From: Burkholderiales bacterium
GTDB taxonomy: Bacteria > Pseudomonadota > Gammaproteobacteria > Burkholderiales > Burkholderiaceae_C
Reading direction: 5' to 3'
NCBI GenBank assembly: GCA_947372225.1
Contig: CANBSV010000070.1
Coordinates: 1-13,746 of the forward strand
DNA length: 13,746 bases
The notes beneath the pieces were generated by a model, which saw only the letters and a program-made list of their open reading frames with translations, did no database searches and was not told the origin of the DNA. A program made the position numbers and the translations under genes. Positions 1 to 7,642 of this stretch are shown here, in pieces; the stretch's first letter is position 1, and every line of letters starts with the position of its first letter.

Positions 1-1950
1 ACCTGCGACAACTCGCAGTACCTGTCGACGAAGACCGGAGACCAAACGGACCGTACCGGCGTGCTCCTGTCCGTCCCCATCTACGACGAAGCGACAGGCG
101 CATTCAAGGGTCTCGTGACCACCGTCGTTCGGCTCAACGTGCTCGAAGCCCGACTGCTCGACTGGCCGAACATTCCGGTGACACCGGCTGAGCTGGCCGA
201 GGCCGAGGCGGCGGGGCGAGACAAGTCGGACCTGTCCGACTATGTGTTGACCCACAAGAACAGTGCGGTCGTGGTGACAGACCGGCGCAATGCGGGCCTG
301 CGCGACATCCTGGCCGGGAGCAAGGCCGCTGGGCTGACGGTGAGCAATCCTCTCGAAGGTCCTGCCAGTTCGTCGTGGGTTCTCACGAGGTATGTGCCCC
401 AGGCCGCCTTCGATGCCATTCGCGACAAGGCTCGACACCAACTTGTCGTGCGCTCGCTGTTTGCGGCCGGCATCCTTGCCGCACTGGCCACTGTCAGTCG
501 GCTGCTGATCTCGCAACGGCGCAAGACCGCGATGCTTCAGGAGTTGGCCGACTATGACGAGCTGACCGGTTTGCCGAATCGGCGCCAGCTTGAACGCACG
601 ATGGAAACGGCCCTGCGCGCTGCCACTGCCGAGGGCGACCCGCTGATGCTGGTGATGGTGGACCTCGACAACTTCAAGACGGTCAATGACGTGCATGGAC
701 ATCATGTCGGCGACCTGTTGCTCATCGAGGTCGCCCGACGGTTCCAGAAGCAGTTGAGATCATCGGACACCGTCGCCGAGCCCGGGGACGCTGCACTCGG
801 AACAGCAGCGTCGATCGGTCGGCTCGGGGGCGACGAGTTCCTGATTGTTCTGCCCGGGGTTGCCAACGACAGAGCGGCCAGCTCGATCATGGAGCGTCTG
901 CTGGCCACCCTTGCCGTGCCCATGCTGCTCGAGGGCCGGACCATTCAGGCCCAGGCCAGCATGGGAGCCGCGCTCTTTCCCGAGCACGGCGAGACCGCCG
1001 CGCAGCTGATGCGTTGTGCCGATCAGGCGATGTACGAGGCCAAACGGGCCGACGACAGCGCCGTCGTCGTGTTCCAGCGCAGGGTCAACCCGCAGGCCTC
1101 GCGGCGGATCCGTTTGACGCGCGACTTGCGTGATGCGCTGGTGCAAGAGCAGTTCGAATTGCACTACCAGCCCATCTTCAACGTCGCACGAGAGCAGGTC
1201 GACAGTGTCGAGGCCTTGCTGAGGTGGCGACATCCGGAGTTCGGCATCGTGTCGCCCGCCGAGTTCGTGCCCCTGCTCGAGAGCACCGGCGTGATCGTGC
1301 CGGTCGGGCTGTGGGTGCTTCGCAAGGCGAGCGAGCAGCTTGTTTCATGGCGATCCAATGGCACCACGGTCGAGTCGGTCGCGGTCAACGTCTCGGTGGT
1401 CCAGTTGTCTCAATCCAATTTCAGCCGTGACGCGCTGGCTGTCGTTGAGCGGACCGGCATCGAACGGTCGCGGGTGACGATCGAGGTCACGGAATCGGTC
1501 CTCATGGAGAACCCGGAGCGCAGCATCGCTCAGCTGCTCGAGTTGCGCTCTGCCGGACTGCACGTCTCGATGGACGACTTCGGGACAGGCTACTCGTCGT
1601 TGAGCTACCTGCGCAGGCTCCCGGTGAACACCATGAAGATTGACCGTTCACTGCTGGTCGATGCCGTCAGCCCGGAGGGCCGCACGATTTTGGCCGCGAT
1701 GGTCAAGCTGTCTGCCGAACTGGGACTCGAGTGCGTCGTCGAGGGCGTCGAAACGCTGGAGCAGTTTCAATTGCTGCGCGACATCGGCTGTGTTCGGCTC
1801 CAAGGCTACCTGTTCGCGCGACCCTTGCCGGCCGATGAGGCCGATGAGGCCATGCGTCGCATCAACCTCCAGTACGGCCAGGCGCAGGCCAGGCCGACGA
1901 GCATTCAGGCCGACGAGACGCATCACTTGCCAGGGCTCGCGACGGCCTGA
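1..1950 (+). CDS. Membrane GGDEF-EAL cyclic-di-GMP signalling protein (5' truncated by window edge)
   Basis: Probable bifunctional diguanylate cyclase/c-di-GMP phosphodiesterase of the inner membrane. The frame is open to base 1, so the gene starts outside the window and the GTG at base 61 is internal. Counting the first visible codon as residue 1, about 1-145 look like the end of a periplasmic Cache/PDC-type sensor, and a hydrophobic helix lies at about 147-170. The GGDEF domain (about 180-360) has DxDNFK and an intact GGDEF at 276-280. There is no RxxD inhibitory site just upstream, and the segment before GGDEF carries about 13 extra residues (EPGDAALGTAASI). The EAL domain (about 375-625) has EALLRW at 404, VNVS, IEVTES, DDFGTGYSS at 525, MKID, VEGVE and QGYLF, so every usual metal and catalytic residue is present and phosphodiesterase activity is likely. 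It converges with the doxX-like gene downstream. Confidence 0.93.
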   Translation, partial: TCDNSQYLSTKTGDQTDRTGVLLSVPIYDEATGAFKGLVTTVVRLNVLEARLLDWPNIPVTPAELAEAEAAGRDKSDLSDYVLTHKNSAVVVTDRRNAGLRDILAGSKAAGLTVSNPLEGPASSSWVLTRYVPQAAFDAIRDKARHQLVVRSLFAAGILAALATVSRLLISQRRKTAMLQELADYDELTGLPNRRQLERTMETALRAATAEGDPLMLVMVDLDNFKTVNDVHGHHVGDLLLIEVARRFQKQLRSSDTVAEPGDAALGTAASIGRLGGDEFLIVLPGVANDRAASSIMERLLATLAVPMLLEGRTIQAQASMGAALFPEHGETAAQLMRCADQAMYEAKRADDSAVVVFQRRVNPQASRRIRLTRDLRDALVQEQFELHYQPIFNVAREQVDSVEALLRWRHPEFGIVSPAEFVPLLESTGVIVPVGLWVLRKASEQLVSWRSNGTTVESVAVNVSVVQLSQSNFSRDALAVVERTGIERSRVTIEVTESVLMENPERSIAQLLELRSAGLHVSMDDFGTGYSSLSYLRRLPVNTMKIDRSLLVDAVSPEGRTILAAMVKLSAELGLECVVEGVETLEQFQLLRDIGCVRLQGYLFARPLPADEADEAMRRINLQYGQAQARPTSIQADETHHLPGLATA

Positions 1951-2059
1951 GTCCCGCCGGGCCGGCATCGGCAAGCGTGTGCTGGCTGCCTCGAGGTTGA
2001 CTCTCTCAGGCAGGGCCCCCGTGAGGTCCCCACCTGCAGCGCTGCGCTCGTGCTGTGGT

Positions 2060-2512
2060 TCAGCGAGACGTCAGTGCGGCGTCCACGGACAGCCGACCGC
2101 CACCGCTGATGAGCAGCGACACCGAGGCGGCCAGCAGTGCCAGTCCGAACTCGTAGCCGTTGTTGGCCATGAAAAGCCCGTGACTGATGTGCACGCTCAG
2201 GATGGCCACCAGCATCGCGAAGGCCAGCGTGGCAGCGGCGGGCCGCACCAGCAGGCCCGACAGCAACGCCAGACCACCGAAGAACTCGGCGCTGCCGACC
2301 AGCAAGGCCATCAGGTAGCCAGGCGTCAGGCCCCGCGATGCCATGAACTGGCCGGTACCTTCCAGGCCGTAGCCCCCGAAAGCGCCGAACAGCTTTTGCG
2401 CGCCATGCGCCGCGAAGATCACGCCGATGGGAATGCGCAGGGCCAGCGGTGACCAGCCGGCATCGGTGGACAGCAGACGACGAACGGCGTTTGGGATGGT
2501 GAGTGAGGTCAT
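2060..2512 (-). CDS. DoxX family membrane protein
   Basis: 150-residue integral membrane protein of the DoxX family, the usual length for the family. It shows about four hydrophobic helices: residues 22-38 with the family-typical RIPIGVIFAAHGAQKLFG, about 68-88, about 93-110 and 120-137. The FGGYGLEGT loop and the RPAAATLAFAM segment are also characteristic. DoxX-like proteins are quinone- or redox-associated membrane proteins, often induced by thiol or electrophile stress, but this member's substrate cannot be read from sequence. The start is ATG at 2512, preceded by GGAG (2523-2526) ten bases upstream. It is divergent from the LysR gene at 2620, an arrangement in which the regulator commonly controls the neighbour. 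No convincing intrinsic terminator lies in the 109 bp separating it from the convergent GGDEF-EAL gene. Confidence 0.9.
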   Translation of the reverse strand: MTSLTIPNAVRRLLSTDAGWSPLALRIPIGVIFAAHGAQKLFGAFGGYGLEGTGQFMASRGLTPGYLMALLVGSAEFFGGLALLSGLLVRPAAATLAFAMLVAILSVHISHGLFMANNGYEFGLALLAASVSLLISGGGRLSVDAALTSR

Positions 2513-2583
2513 GGTGGGATGTCTCCGCGGGTTGGTGAGTCGATGGGCAGACTTTATAAGTTGCGGAAAACAAGATAAACATG

Positions 2584-2599
2584 GTTGAATGAGATCAAC
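2584..2599. promoter_or_regulatory. Candidate LysR-type operator (GTTGA-N6-TCAAC)
   Basis: A perfect 16-bp interrupted palindrome, GTTGA ATGAGA TCAAC, lies between the divergent doxX-like and LysR genes. It ends 20 bp before the LysR ATG. It contains the T-N11-A signature (T2586, A2598) typical of LysR-family boxes. The AT-rich stretch just to its left (2553-2579, TTTAT...ATAAA) could hold the leftward promoter. Position and form suggest an autoregulatory and shared operator; binding is inferred. Confidence 0.5.
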
Positions 2600-2619
2600 T
2601 GTTCCACCAATCGAGACAA

Positions 2620-3519
2620 ATGGACCGCTTCGAAGAAATGCGCGTGTTCGCCGCAGTGGTCGAGGCCGGCAGCTTCGTCGGGGCTTCAGCGGCGCTTGAG
2701 ATGTCCAAGGCGGCGGTTTCCCGATACGTCGCAGAGCTGGAATCCAGGCTGGGCGTGCGCCTGCTGCATCGCACCACCCGCAAGCTCTCGTTGACCGCCG
2801 AAGGTGTGGTCTTTCAGGCGCGTTGCCGCGAACTTCTGGACGGCCTCGATGAAGCCGAGGCGCAGATCACCTCGCGCAGCGGCGAGCCCAGCGGTGTCTT
2901 GCGCATCAACGTGCCCGTCTCGTTCCGGCTGCTGCATCTCGCTGCGCTGTGGGCGGAGTTCATGGCGCTGCATCCGAAGGTCATGCTGGACGTGACATTG
3001 GCCGATCGCGTGGTCGATCTGGTCGAGGAGGGCATCGACATGGCTGTGCGCATCGCTCGCCTGCCCAACTCATCGCTGGTCAGCCGGCGCCTGACTTCCA
3101 CGCGGCTGGTGCTGTGTGCGTCCCCGGCCTACCTCAAAGAGCGCGGCAACCCGCAGCAGCCATCGGAGCTGGCGCAGCACGACGTGCTGGCCTACAGCCT
3201 GGCGTCCATGGGCGATCAATGGGAGTTCACCGGCCCTGCCGGCGTGGCATCGGTGACGGTGAAGCCGCGCATGCGCACCAACAGCGGCGACACGTGCCGC
3301 GTGGTGGCGCTGCGCGGGCAAGGCATCGTGCTGCAGCCTGCCTTCCTCGTCGGTGAGGATCTGCGCAGTGGCGCACTGGTCGAAGTGATGCCGGGGTGGC
3401 GCTCGGCTGAACTCGGGATCTACGCGGTCTACCCCTCGCGCAAGTTCGTGTCACCCAAGGTGCGGCAGATGATCGAGTTTTTGCTCAAGGCCTTCGAGGC
3501 ACCCGCCTGGCCCCCATGA
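2620..3519 (+). CDS. LysR family transcriptional regulator (CrgA-like group)
   Basis: 299-residue LysR-type regulator of normal length. Residues 1-60 are the winged helix-turn-helix (MDRFEEMRVFAAVVEAGSF, then AALEMSKAAVSRYVAELESRLGVRLLHRTTRKLSLT). Residues 90-292 are the effector-binding domain, including GVLRINVPVSF, DLVEEGIDMAVRIARLPNSSLVSRRL and the GQGIVLQPAFLVGEDLRSGALVEVMPGW ending. These phrases place it in the large CrgA/YafC/PerR-like group. The start is ATG 2620 with only a weak purine run (GAGAC) upstream. It probably regulates the divergent DoxX gene and itself through the palindrome at 2584-2599. Its inducer is unknown. After the stop lies an imperfect hairpin (3519-3553) without a T-tract. 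Confidence 0.93.
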   Translation: MDRFEEMRVFAAVVEAGSFVGASAALEMSKAAVSRYVAELESRLGVRLLHRTTRKLSLTAEGVVFQARCRELLDGLDEAEAQITSRSGEPSGVLRINVPVSFRLLHLAALWAEFMALHPKVMLDVTLADRVVDLVEEGIDMAVRIARLPNSSLVSRRLTSTRLVLCASPAYLKERGNPQQPSELAQHDVLAYSLASMGDQWEFTGPAGVASVTVKPRMRTNSGDTCRVVALRGQGIVLQPAFLVGEDLRSGALVEVMPGWRSAELGIYAVYPSRKFVSPKVRQMIEFLLKAFEAPAWPP

Positions 3520-3570
3520 GGGGTTCCTTCACGAGCACGGGTTGAACACCCCTGTTGGCGCAGGTTCAGT

Positions 3571-3590
3571 GTGGTGCCTCGAGGCACCAC
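3571..3590. repeat. Perfect 20-bp palindrome in intergenic region
   Basis: GTGGTGCCTC followed directly by its exact reverse complement, GAGGCACCAC, in the 229-bp gap between the LysR gene and the MCP-tip/Cache gene. As RNA it could fold as an 8-bp stem with a TCGA loop. Neither side is followed by a T-run, so it is not a standard intrinsic terminator. A dimeric regulator site upstream of the 3749 gene, or a dispersed repeat, are the likelier readings. The rest of the gap shows no recognisable feature. Confidence 0.6.
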
Positions 3591-3748
3591 GACGGGGACC
3601 GGAACGCGCTTTCAGACCCGCCCGCTGGCCGCCGTCCCAACCGGGTGCATTTCAGGAATTTGCGGCCGCTTTTCTCGCGTTTTTCCGGCGCCCGGGCCCA
3701 TGAAACTGACGCCATGTTTTTCGCAACGTTCGGCCCCGGAGATTGGTG

Positions 3749-4819
3749 ATGGCGCACCCCTATGAAATAGTCGAGTTGGCCCAGCGATTGGGCAAGCTGG
3801 CCGAGCAGAAGATCGACGGAATCAACGAAATCAACCGGGCGTCGTCCTACCTGGCCATCAATGCGCTGATCGAGTCCGCGCGCGCGGGTGCGGCTGGCGC
3901 TGGCTTCGTGGTGGTGGCGCGCGAGGTCAAGCGTGTTTCGGTGCAGATCGGCGAGTTGGCCCATTCGCTGTCGCTGGACCTGGCCACCGAGATCAAGCGG
4001 CTGGCAGAGCTGGGTGACGAAGTGCTGCGGCGCATGGAGTCGCAGCAGGGCCAACGGCTCACCGACTTGGCGCTCAACCTGATCGACATCATCGACCGCA
4101 ATCTCTACGAGCGCTCGTGCGATGTCCGCTGGTGGGCCACCGACTCGGCCGTGGTCGAGGCCGTGACCGCTGGCGACGCAGCGACCGCGGCGCACGCGAG
4201 CAAGCGGCTGGGTGTGATCCTCGACAGCTACACCGTGTACCTCGACCTGTGGGTCGTGGATGCTGACGGACGCGTGCTGGCCAATGGCAGACCGGGCCGC
4301 TATCCCGGCGTGATGGGCAGCAATGTGCGTGGCCGGCCCTGGTTCGAGAGCGCCATGTCCACGGCCAGCGGCAACGACTTCGCGTCCACCGACATCGAGC
4401 CGCTGCAACCGCTGGGCGGGGCGCTGGTGGCGTCGTACAGCACCGCCATCCGTCGCGGTGGCGTGGCCCATGGCGAGCCTCTGGGCGCGCTGGTGATCTT
4501 TTTCGATTGGCAAACGCAGGCGCAGGCGGTCGTGGACGGCGTGAAGTTCAGCGATGAAGAGCGCGAACGCGGACGCGCGCTGATCCTGGACTCTGCCCAC
4601 CGCGTCATCGCCTCGTCCGATGGCAAGGGCGTCCTCACCGAGGTGATGAACCTGCCCGCGCTGAAGGAGCCCACCGGCCAGCTGCGATCAAAAGACGGCA
4701 CCTTGCTGGGCTACGCCAAGACCCCGGGCTACGAAACCTATCGCGGCATGGGCTGGTTCGGTGTGATCACCTTGCAGCCCGCACCGCCCGTTCAGCGACC
4801 CACGCTGGCAGCGTTTTGA
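3749..4819 (+). CDS. Soluble chemoreceptor-tip/double-Cache sensor-like protein
   Basis: A 356-residue protein with no membrane helix or signal peptide. The start chosen is ATG 3749 because GGAGA (3738-3742) sits seven bases upstream; the in-frame TTG 3743 and GTG 3746 are too close to it. Residues about 15-65 resemble the tip of the chemoreceptor signalling hairpin: INEINRASSYLAINALIESARAG, then GFVVVAREVKRVSVQIGELA, matching the family pattern LLALNAAIEAARAGE.GRGFAVVA.EVR.LA. The usual QTN and the Glu after ARAG are absent. A helical linker follows. From about residue 112 (NLYERSCDVRWWATD) to the C-terminus it looks like a double Cache/PDC sensor, with YLDLWVVDADGRVLA, NVRGRPWFESAM, GALVIFFDWQ and a second lobe ending GWFGVITLQP. 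Sensor after signalling tip, all soluble, is the reverse of a standard receptor. Databases may call it a methyl-accepting chemotaxis protein; ligand and partner are unknown. Confidence 0.8.
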   Translation: MAHPYEIVELAQRLGKLAEQKIDGINEINRASSYLAINALIESARAGAAGAGFVVVAREVKRVSVQIGELAHSLSLDLATEIKRLAELGDEVLRRMESQQGQRLTDLALNLIDIIDRNLYERSCDVRWWATDSAVVEAVTAGDAATAAHASKRLGVILDSYTVYLDLWVVDADGRVLANGRPGRYPGVMGSNVRGRPWFESAMSTASGNDFASTDIEPLQPLGGALVASYSTAIRRGGVAHGEPLGALVIFFDWQTQAQAVVDGVKFSDEERERGRALILDSAHRVIASSDGKGVLTEVMNLPALKEPTGQLRSKDGTLLGYAKTPGYETYRGMGWFGVITLQPAPPVQRPTLAAF

Positions 4820-4837
4820 GCCACGCCCGGCTTGCAT

Positions 4838-4987
4838 TCAAGGGCGACGTCTGAGCAAGGCTTCCTCATCGCGCATGTGTTGAAGCGCAAAGCGGATCAG
4901 GTACACGCCGATCCCCAGCCCGGCCACGATGACGGCCACGCTCATGAGGCCGACGTCGGAAGTGAAAAGCTCTTTGAGCGCATGCAT
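4838..4987 (-). CDS. DUF3149 small membrane protein (49 aa)
   Basis: Short gene beginning at ATG 4987 with a strong AAGGAG ribosome-binding site (4993-4998) five bases upstream, and ending at TGA 4838-4840. The product begins MHALKELFTSDVGLMS, continues with one membrane helix (about residues 13-33, VGLMSVAVIVAGLGIGVYLIR) and ends with a charged cytoplasmic-type tail (HMRDEEALLRRRP). The LF(T)SDxGLMS...xxxYxIR...M..EE pattern matches DUF3149, a family of roughly 45-60 residue proteins in beta- and gamma-proteobacteria with no known function. It converges on the Cache gene 18 bp away and is divergent from the molybdopterin oxidoreductase. The 132-bp gap on that side must hold both start regions; I see no clear promoter there. 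Confidence 0.85.
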   Translation of the reverse strand: MHALKELFTSDVGLMSVAVIVAGLGIGVYLIRFALQHMRDEEALLRRRP

Positions 4988-5119
4988 CGAATCTCCTTGT
5001 GGGACCACGGGCTGGATTGAGCGCCACGATCGGCGAGGCGGCCTTGTCGAAGCTCAATGCGACGCAAAACTGCCGAGAGCGCTCAGGTTGGCCACCGCTT
5101 GAGCCGCTACATTGGGCCC

Positions 5120-7225
5120 ATGACGATCAATCAACTGCCGGACCCCGCCATGCCCGATCCGGGCCGCGAGCGCGGTGCCGAAAGACACGTCAAGACCACC
5201 TGCGCGCGCGACTGCTATGACGCGTGCGGCATGGTGGTCACCAGCCGCGACGGTGTGGGGCTGAGTGTGCGAGGCGACCCGGACCATCCGCTGAACCGGG
5301 GAAAGCTGTGCGGCAAGTGCTCGATCGCCTACAACGGCGCGTGGCTCGATCCGCAGCGGCGTTTGACGCAGCCGCTGCTGCGCGTGGGCCGCAAGGGAGA
5401 AGGGCGGTTTCAGCCGATCACCTGGGACGACGCGCTGACTCGCATCGCCGGCAACTTCCAGCGGATCACGGCCCGGAGGGGCCACGGCGCCACGATCCTT
5501 CACACGCACTTTCAAGGAACGCGCGGGGAGATCGGCCGCACCTTCCCGATGCGGTTCTTCCACCGGCTCGGCGCCACCGAAGTCATCCCCGGAACCATTT
5601 GCGATCAGGCGGGGCACGATGCGCTCGTGGCGATGTACGGTGACTCGGGCATCGGGTTCGATCCCCGGCAAATCGCCCACGCCCGCTGCGTGATGGTGGT
5701 GGGCGCCAATCCGTCGCACAGCGCGCCGCATGTTCACAAGCAATGGCTGGGCGAGTTCAAGGGCGATTTGATCGTCATCGACCCGCTGCGCACCGAGACC
5801 GCAGCGATGGCCACGATTCATCTGCAGCCGTACCCCGGCACCGATGCCATGCTGGCGTTCGCGCTGTTGCGGCTCATGCGCGACGAGGAGCGCATCGACC
5901 GCCGCTACCTGGCCGACCACACGCTGGGCTGGGAGTCGGTCGATCGACAGCTCGATGGGTTGTCGGTAACGCAAGCCGTCGCGGTCACAGGCGTGCCCGA
6001 GGCCTTGATGCGGCAAGCCGCCCTGGCCTACGCCAAGGGGCCGTCGTTGCTGTGGCTGGGCATCGGGCTGCAGCGGCAGCGCACGGGCGGAAACATCATG
6101 CGTTCGTTCGGCTTGCTGCCCGCGGCCACGGGCAACCTGGGCCGACCCGGGGCCGGCTTTCTGTACTACAACGACCCGCACGCCAGGGGCGTGTCGTCCG
6201 CGTACATGGAGTCGCCGCACCTGGCTCGAGGCCCCATGCGCAAGATCAGCCACTTTGACCTGGCCGGTGATCTGGCCGACGCCACGAAGAGCGACGCGTT
6301 GGTGGTCTGGAACAGCAACCCGGTCGCTTCGTCAGCCAACCAGCGCCTGCTCAAGGACGCGCTGTGCCGCGAGGACTTGCTGACGGTCGTCATCGATCTC
6401 TTCGAGACCGACACGGTGCGCTACGCCGACATCGTGCTGCCCGCGGCTTCGGCGCTCGAGTTCGACGACCTGATCTACCCGTACTTCGAACACCGCATTT
6501 CGGCCCAGGTGCGCGCCATGGATCCGCCCGGCGAGGCGCTGCCCAACGCCGAGATCTTCCGTGGTCTGGCCAGCGCGATGGGCTACACCGAACCCGAGTT
6601 GCACGAGTCGGACGCGAGCATGCTGGCCGAGTTGCTCAAGGACGCTGGCGTGTCATTCCAGACGCTGGCCGCGCAGGGAACGATGCTGTTCGGCGAGGCG
6701 CCTTTCGTGCAGTTCGCCGACGGTCGTTTCCCCACGCCAAGCACGCGCATCGAGATCGAATCGACGCCCGCCGATGCAAGCGTGCCAAACGCAGCGCCCA
6801 CGCCCATCGTCGAGCCGCGTGAGCCGGGTCGCTTGCGCCTGCTCTCGCCTTCATCGGCGTGGTTGATGAACAGCTCGTACGGAAACGACCCCAAGATCCG
6901 GCGCCAGTTGGGGGAGGACGCCGCTCACTTCCATCCCGACGATCTGGCCTCGCTGGGTGTGTCGGACGGCGATGAGGTGAGCCTTTGGAACGACTCGGGC
7001 GAATTGACGCTGCGCGCCCGGGCGGCGCCGTGGGTCGTGGGCGGGGCCGTCGTCGTCTACAAGTCACGCTGGCTGGCAGGCGATGCCCATGCGGCCAACG
7101 TCAACGTGCTGCACGAGCCGCACACGGCCGACTTCGGCCGCAGCACGGCGGTGAACAGTTCGATGGTCAGCGTGCGGCTGGCGAGGCCGCTGCCCGCTGC
7201 CCGGCTCGGCCAGACCATCGCCTGA
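5120..7225 (+). CDS. Molybdopterin-dependent oxidoreductase, DMSO-reductase family, stand-alone catalytic subunit
   Basis: 701-residue bis-molybdopterin enzyme. An N-terminal [4Fe-4S] motif is visible as C28-x3-C32-x3-C36-x27-C64 (TTCARDCYDACG ... GKLCGKC), with an extra C67. Residues 155-170 (PGTICDQAGHDAL) place C161 where family members often carry the Mo-ligating Cys; this alignment is inferred. The middle (about 175-545) has the usual MGD-binding phrases such as VVGANPSHSAPH, VIDPLRTETAAMA, PGTDAMLAFALL and ADIVLPAASALEFDD. The C-terminal dinucleotide-binding domain is about 580-695 (MNSSYGNDPKI, HPDDLASLGVSDGDEV, VNVLHEPHTADFG). There is no Tat signal, so it is cytoplasmic. No iron-sulfur, membrane or chaperone subunit is adjacent, so the electron partner and substrate are unknown. 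The start is uncertain: ATG 5057, 5120 or 5150 are all in frame and none has a good Shine-Dalgarno; 5120 leaves a short extension before the iron-sulfur domain. Confidence 0.92.
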   Translation: MTINQLPDPAMPDPGRERGAERHVKTTCARDCYDACGMVVTSRDGVGLSVRGDPDHPLNRGKLCGKCSIAYNGAWLDPQRRLTQPLLRVGRKGEGRFQPITWDDALTRIAGNFQRITARRGHGATILHTHFQGTRGEIGRTFPMRFFHRLGATEVIPGTICDQAGHDALVAMYGDSGIGFDPRQIAHARCVMVVGANPSHSAPHVHKQWLGEFKGDLIVIDPLRTETAAMATIHLQPYPGTDAMLAFALLRLMRDEERIDRRYLADHTLGWESVDRQLDGLSVTQAVAVTGVPEALMRQAALAYAKGPSLLWLGIGLQRQRTGGNIMRSFGLLPAATGNLGRPGAGFLYYNDPHARGVSSAYMESPHLARGPMRKISHFDLAGDLADATKSDALVVWNSNPVASSANQRLLKDALCREDLLTVVIDLFETDTVRYADIVLPAASALEFDDLIYPYFEHRISAQVRAMDPPGEALPNAEIFRGLASAMGYTEPELHESDASMLAELLKDAGVSFQTLAAQGTMLFGEAPFVQFADGRFPTPSTRIEIESTPADASVPNAAPTPIVEPREPGRLRLLSPSSAWLMNSSYGNDPKIRRQLGEDAAHFHPDDLASLGVSDGDEVSLWNDSGELTLRARAAPWVVGGAVVVYKSRWLAGDAHAANVNVLHEPHTADFGRSTAVNSSMVSVRLARPLPAARLGQTIA

Positions 7226-7231
7226 GTCCGG

Positions 7232-7594
7232 CTACGGCGCGCTGGCCGCCAGCAGCAGGAAAAAGCCCGCGGCGGCCATCGACAAGTGACCGAACAGCAC
7301 GAGCTGGACATGGGCCGGCTGCAGCCATCGCCAGGCCTGGCTGGTGGCCAGACCCGCTGAGGCGGTGACCAGCAACAACACCAACGCCACCGACGCGATT
7401 CGAGGCAAGCCCACCGTGGCCCATCCGTAGCTCAGGATGGCGATGGCCGAACAGGTCAGGAAACCGTGAACCTTCGACAGGATCGCTGGCGGTCCCATGT
7501 CCTTCGCGAAACGGATCACCGCCATCACCAGGCCGAAGGCGGCCGCTGCGGCGAGCAGCCAGGCCGATGTGCGTATCAGGTGCGATGGTTCCAT
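7232..7594 (-). CDS. Four-helix membrane protein of unknown function
   Basis: 120-residue hydrophobic protein that I do not recognise as a named family. Four membrane helices are predicted by eye at about residues 8-26, 43-60, 66-84 and 97-116, with a polar RFAKDMGPPAILSKVHG loop after the first. It is the last of four minus-strand genes, 52 bp after the GIDE-domain gene, and converges with the molybdopterin oxidoreductase six bases from its stop. Start ATG 7594 has no strong Shine-Dalgarno. The position suggests co-transcription with lemA/GIDE, but the GGGGTC...GACCCC palindrome at the end of the GIDE gene could separate the transcripts. Reality of the gene is supported by the regular helix pattern and by the absence of any competing gene. 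Confidence 0.75.
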   Translation of the reverse strand: MEPSHLIRTSAWLLAAAAAFGLVMAVIRFAKDMGPPAILSKVHGFLTCSAIAILSYGWATVGLPRIASVALVLLLVTASAGLATSQAWRWLQPAHVQLVLFGHLSMAAAGFFLLLAASAP

Positions 7595-7642
7595 GGGGTG
7601 GGGATCGTTCTCGAAAAGCGCGCGGGGCGCGGGAAATGCGTG

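Noticed and set aside
1831..1848. Two tandem copies of GCCGATGAG inside the EAL gene
   Set aside because: Only two 9-bp units, encoding ADEADEA near the C-terminus; too small to be meaningful.
1640..2452. 270-residue open frame on the plus strand overlapping the GGDEF-EAL end and the DoxX gene
   Set aside because: It is rich in Arg, Ser, Pro and Gln, without family signatures, and overlaps two well-supported genes in other frames. This is typical spurious openness in GC-rich DNA.
3519..3553. Imperfect hairpin AGGGGTTC / GAA-CA-CCCCT after the LysR gene
   Set aside because: It has a two-base bulge, a large loop and no following T-run, so I do not call it a terminator.
3566..4600. 344-residue minus-strand frame opposite the MCP-tip/Cache gene
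   Set aside because: Its composition (His, Arg, Gln-rich) and lack of any motif mark it as the antisense shadow of the plus-strand gene, which has a Shine-Dalgarno and recognisable domains.
5054..6253. 399-residue minus-strand frame opposite the molybdopterin oxidoreductase
   Set aside because: It is antisense to an unmistakable enzyme gene and shows no domain of its own.
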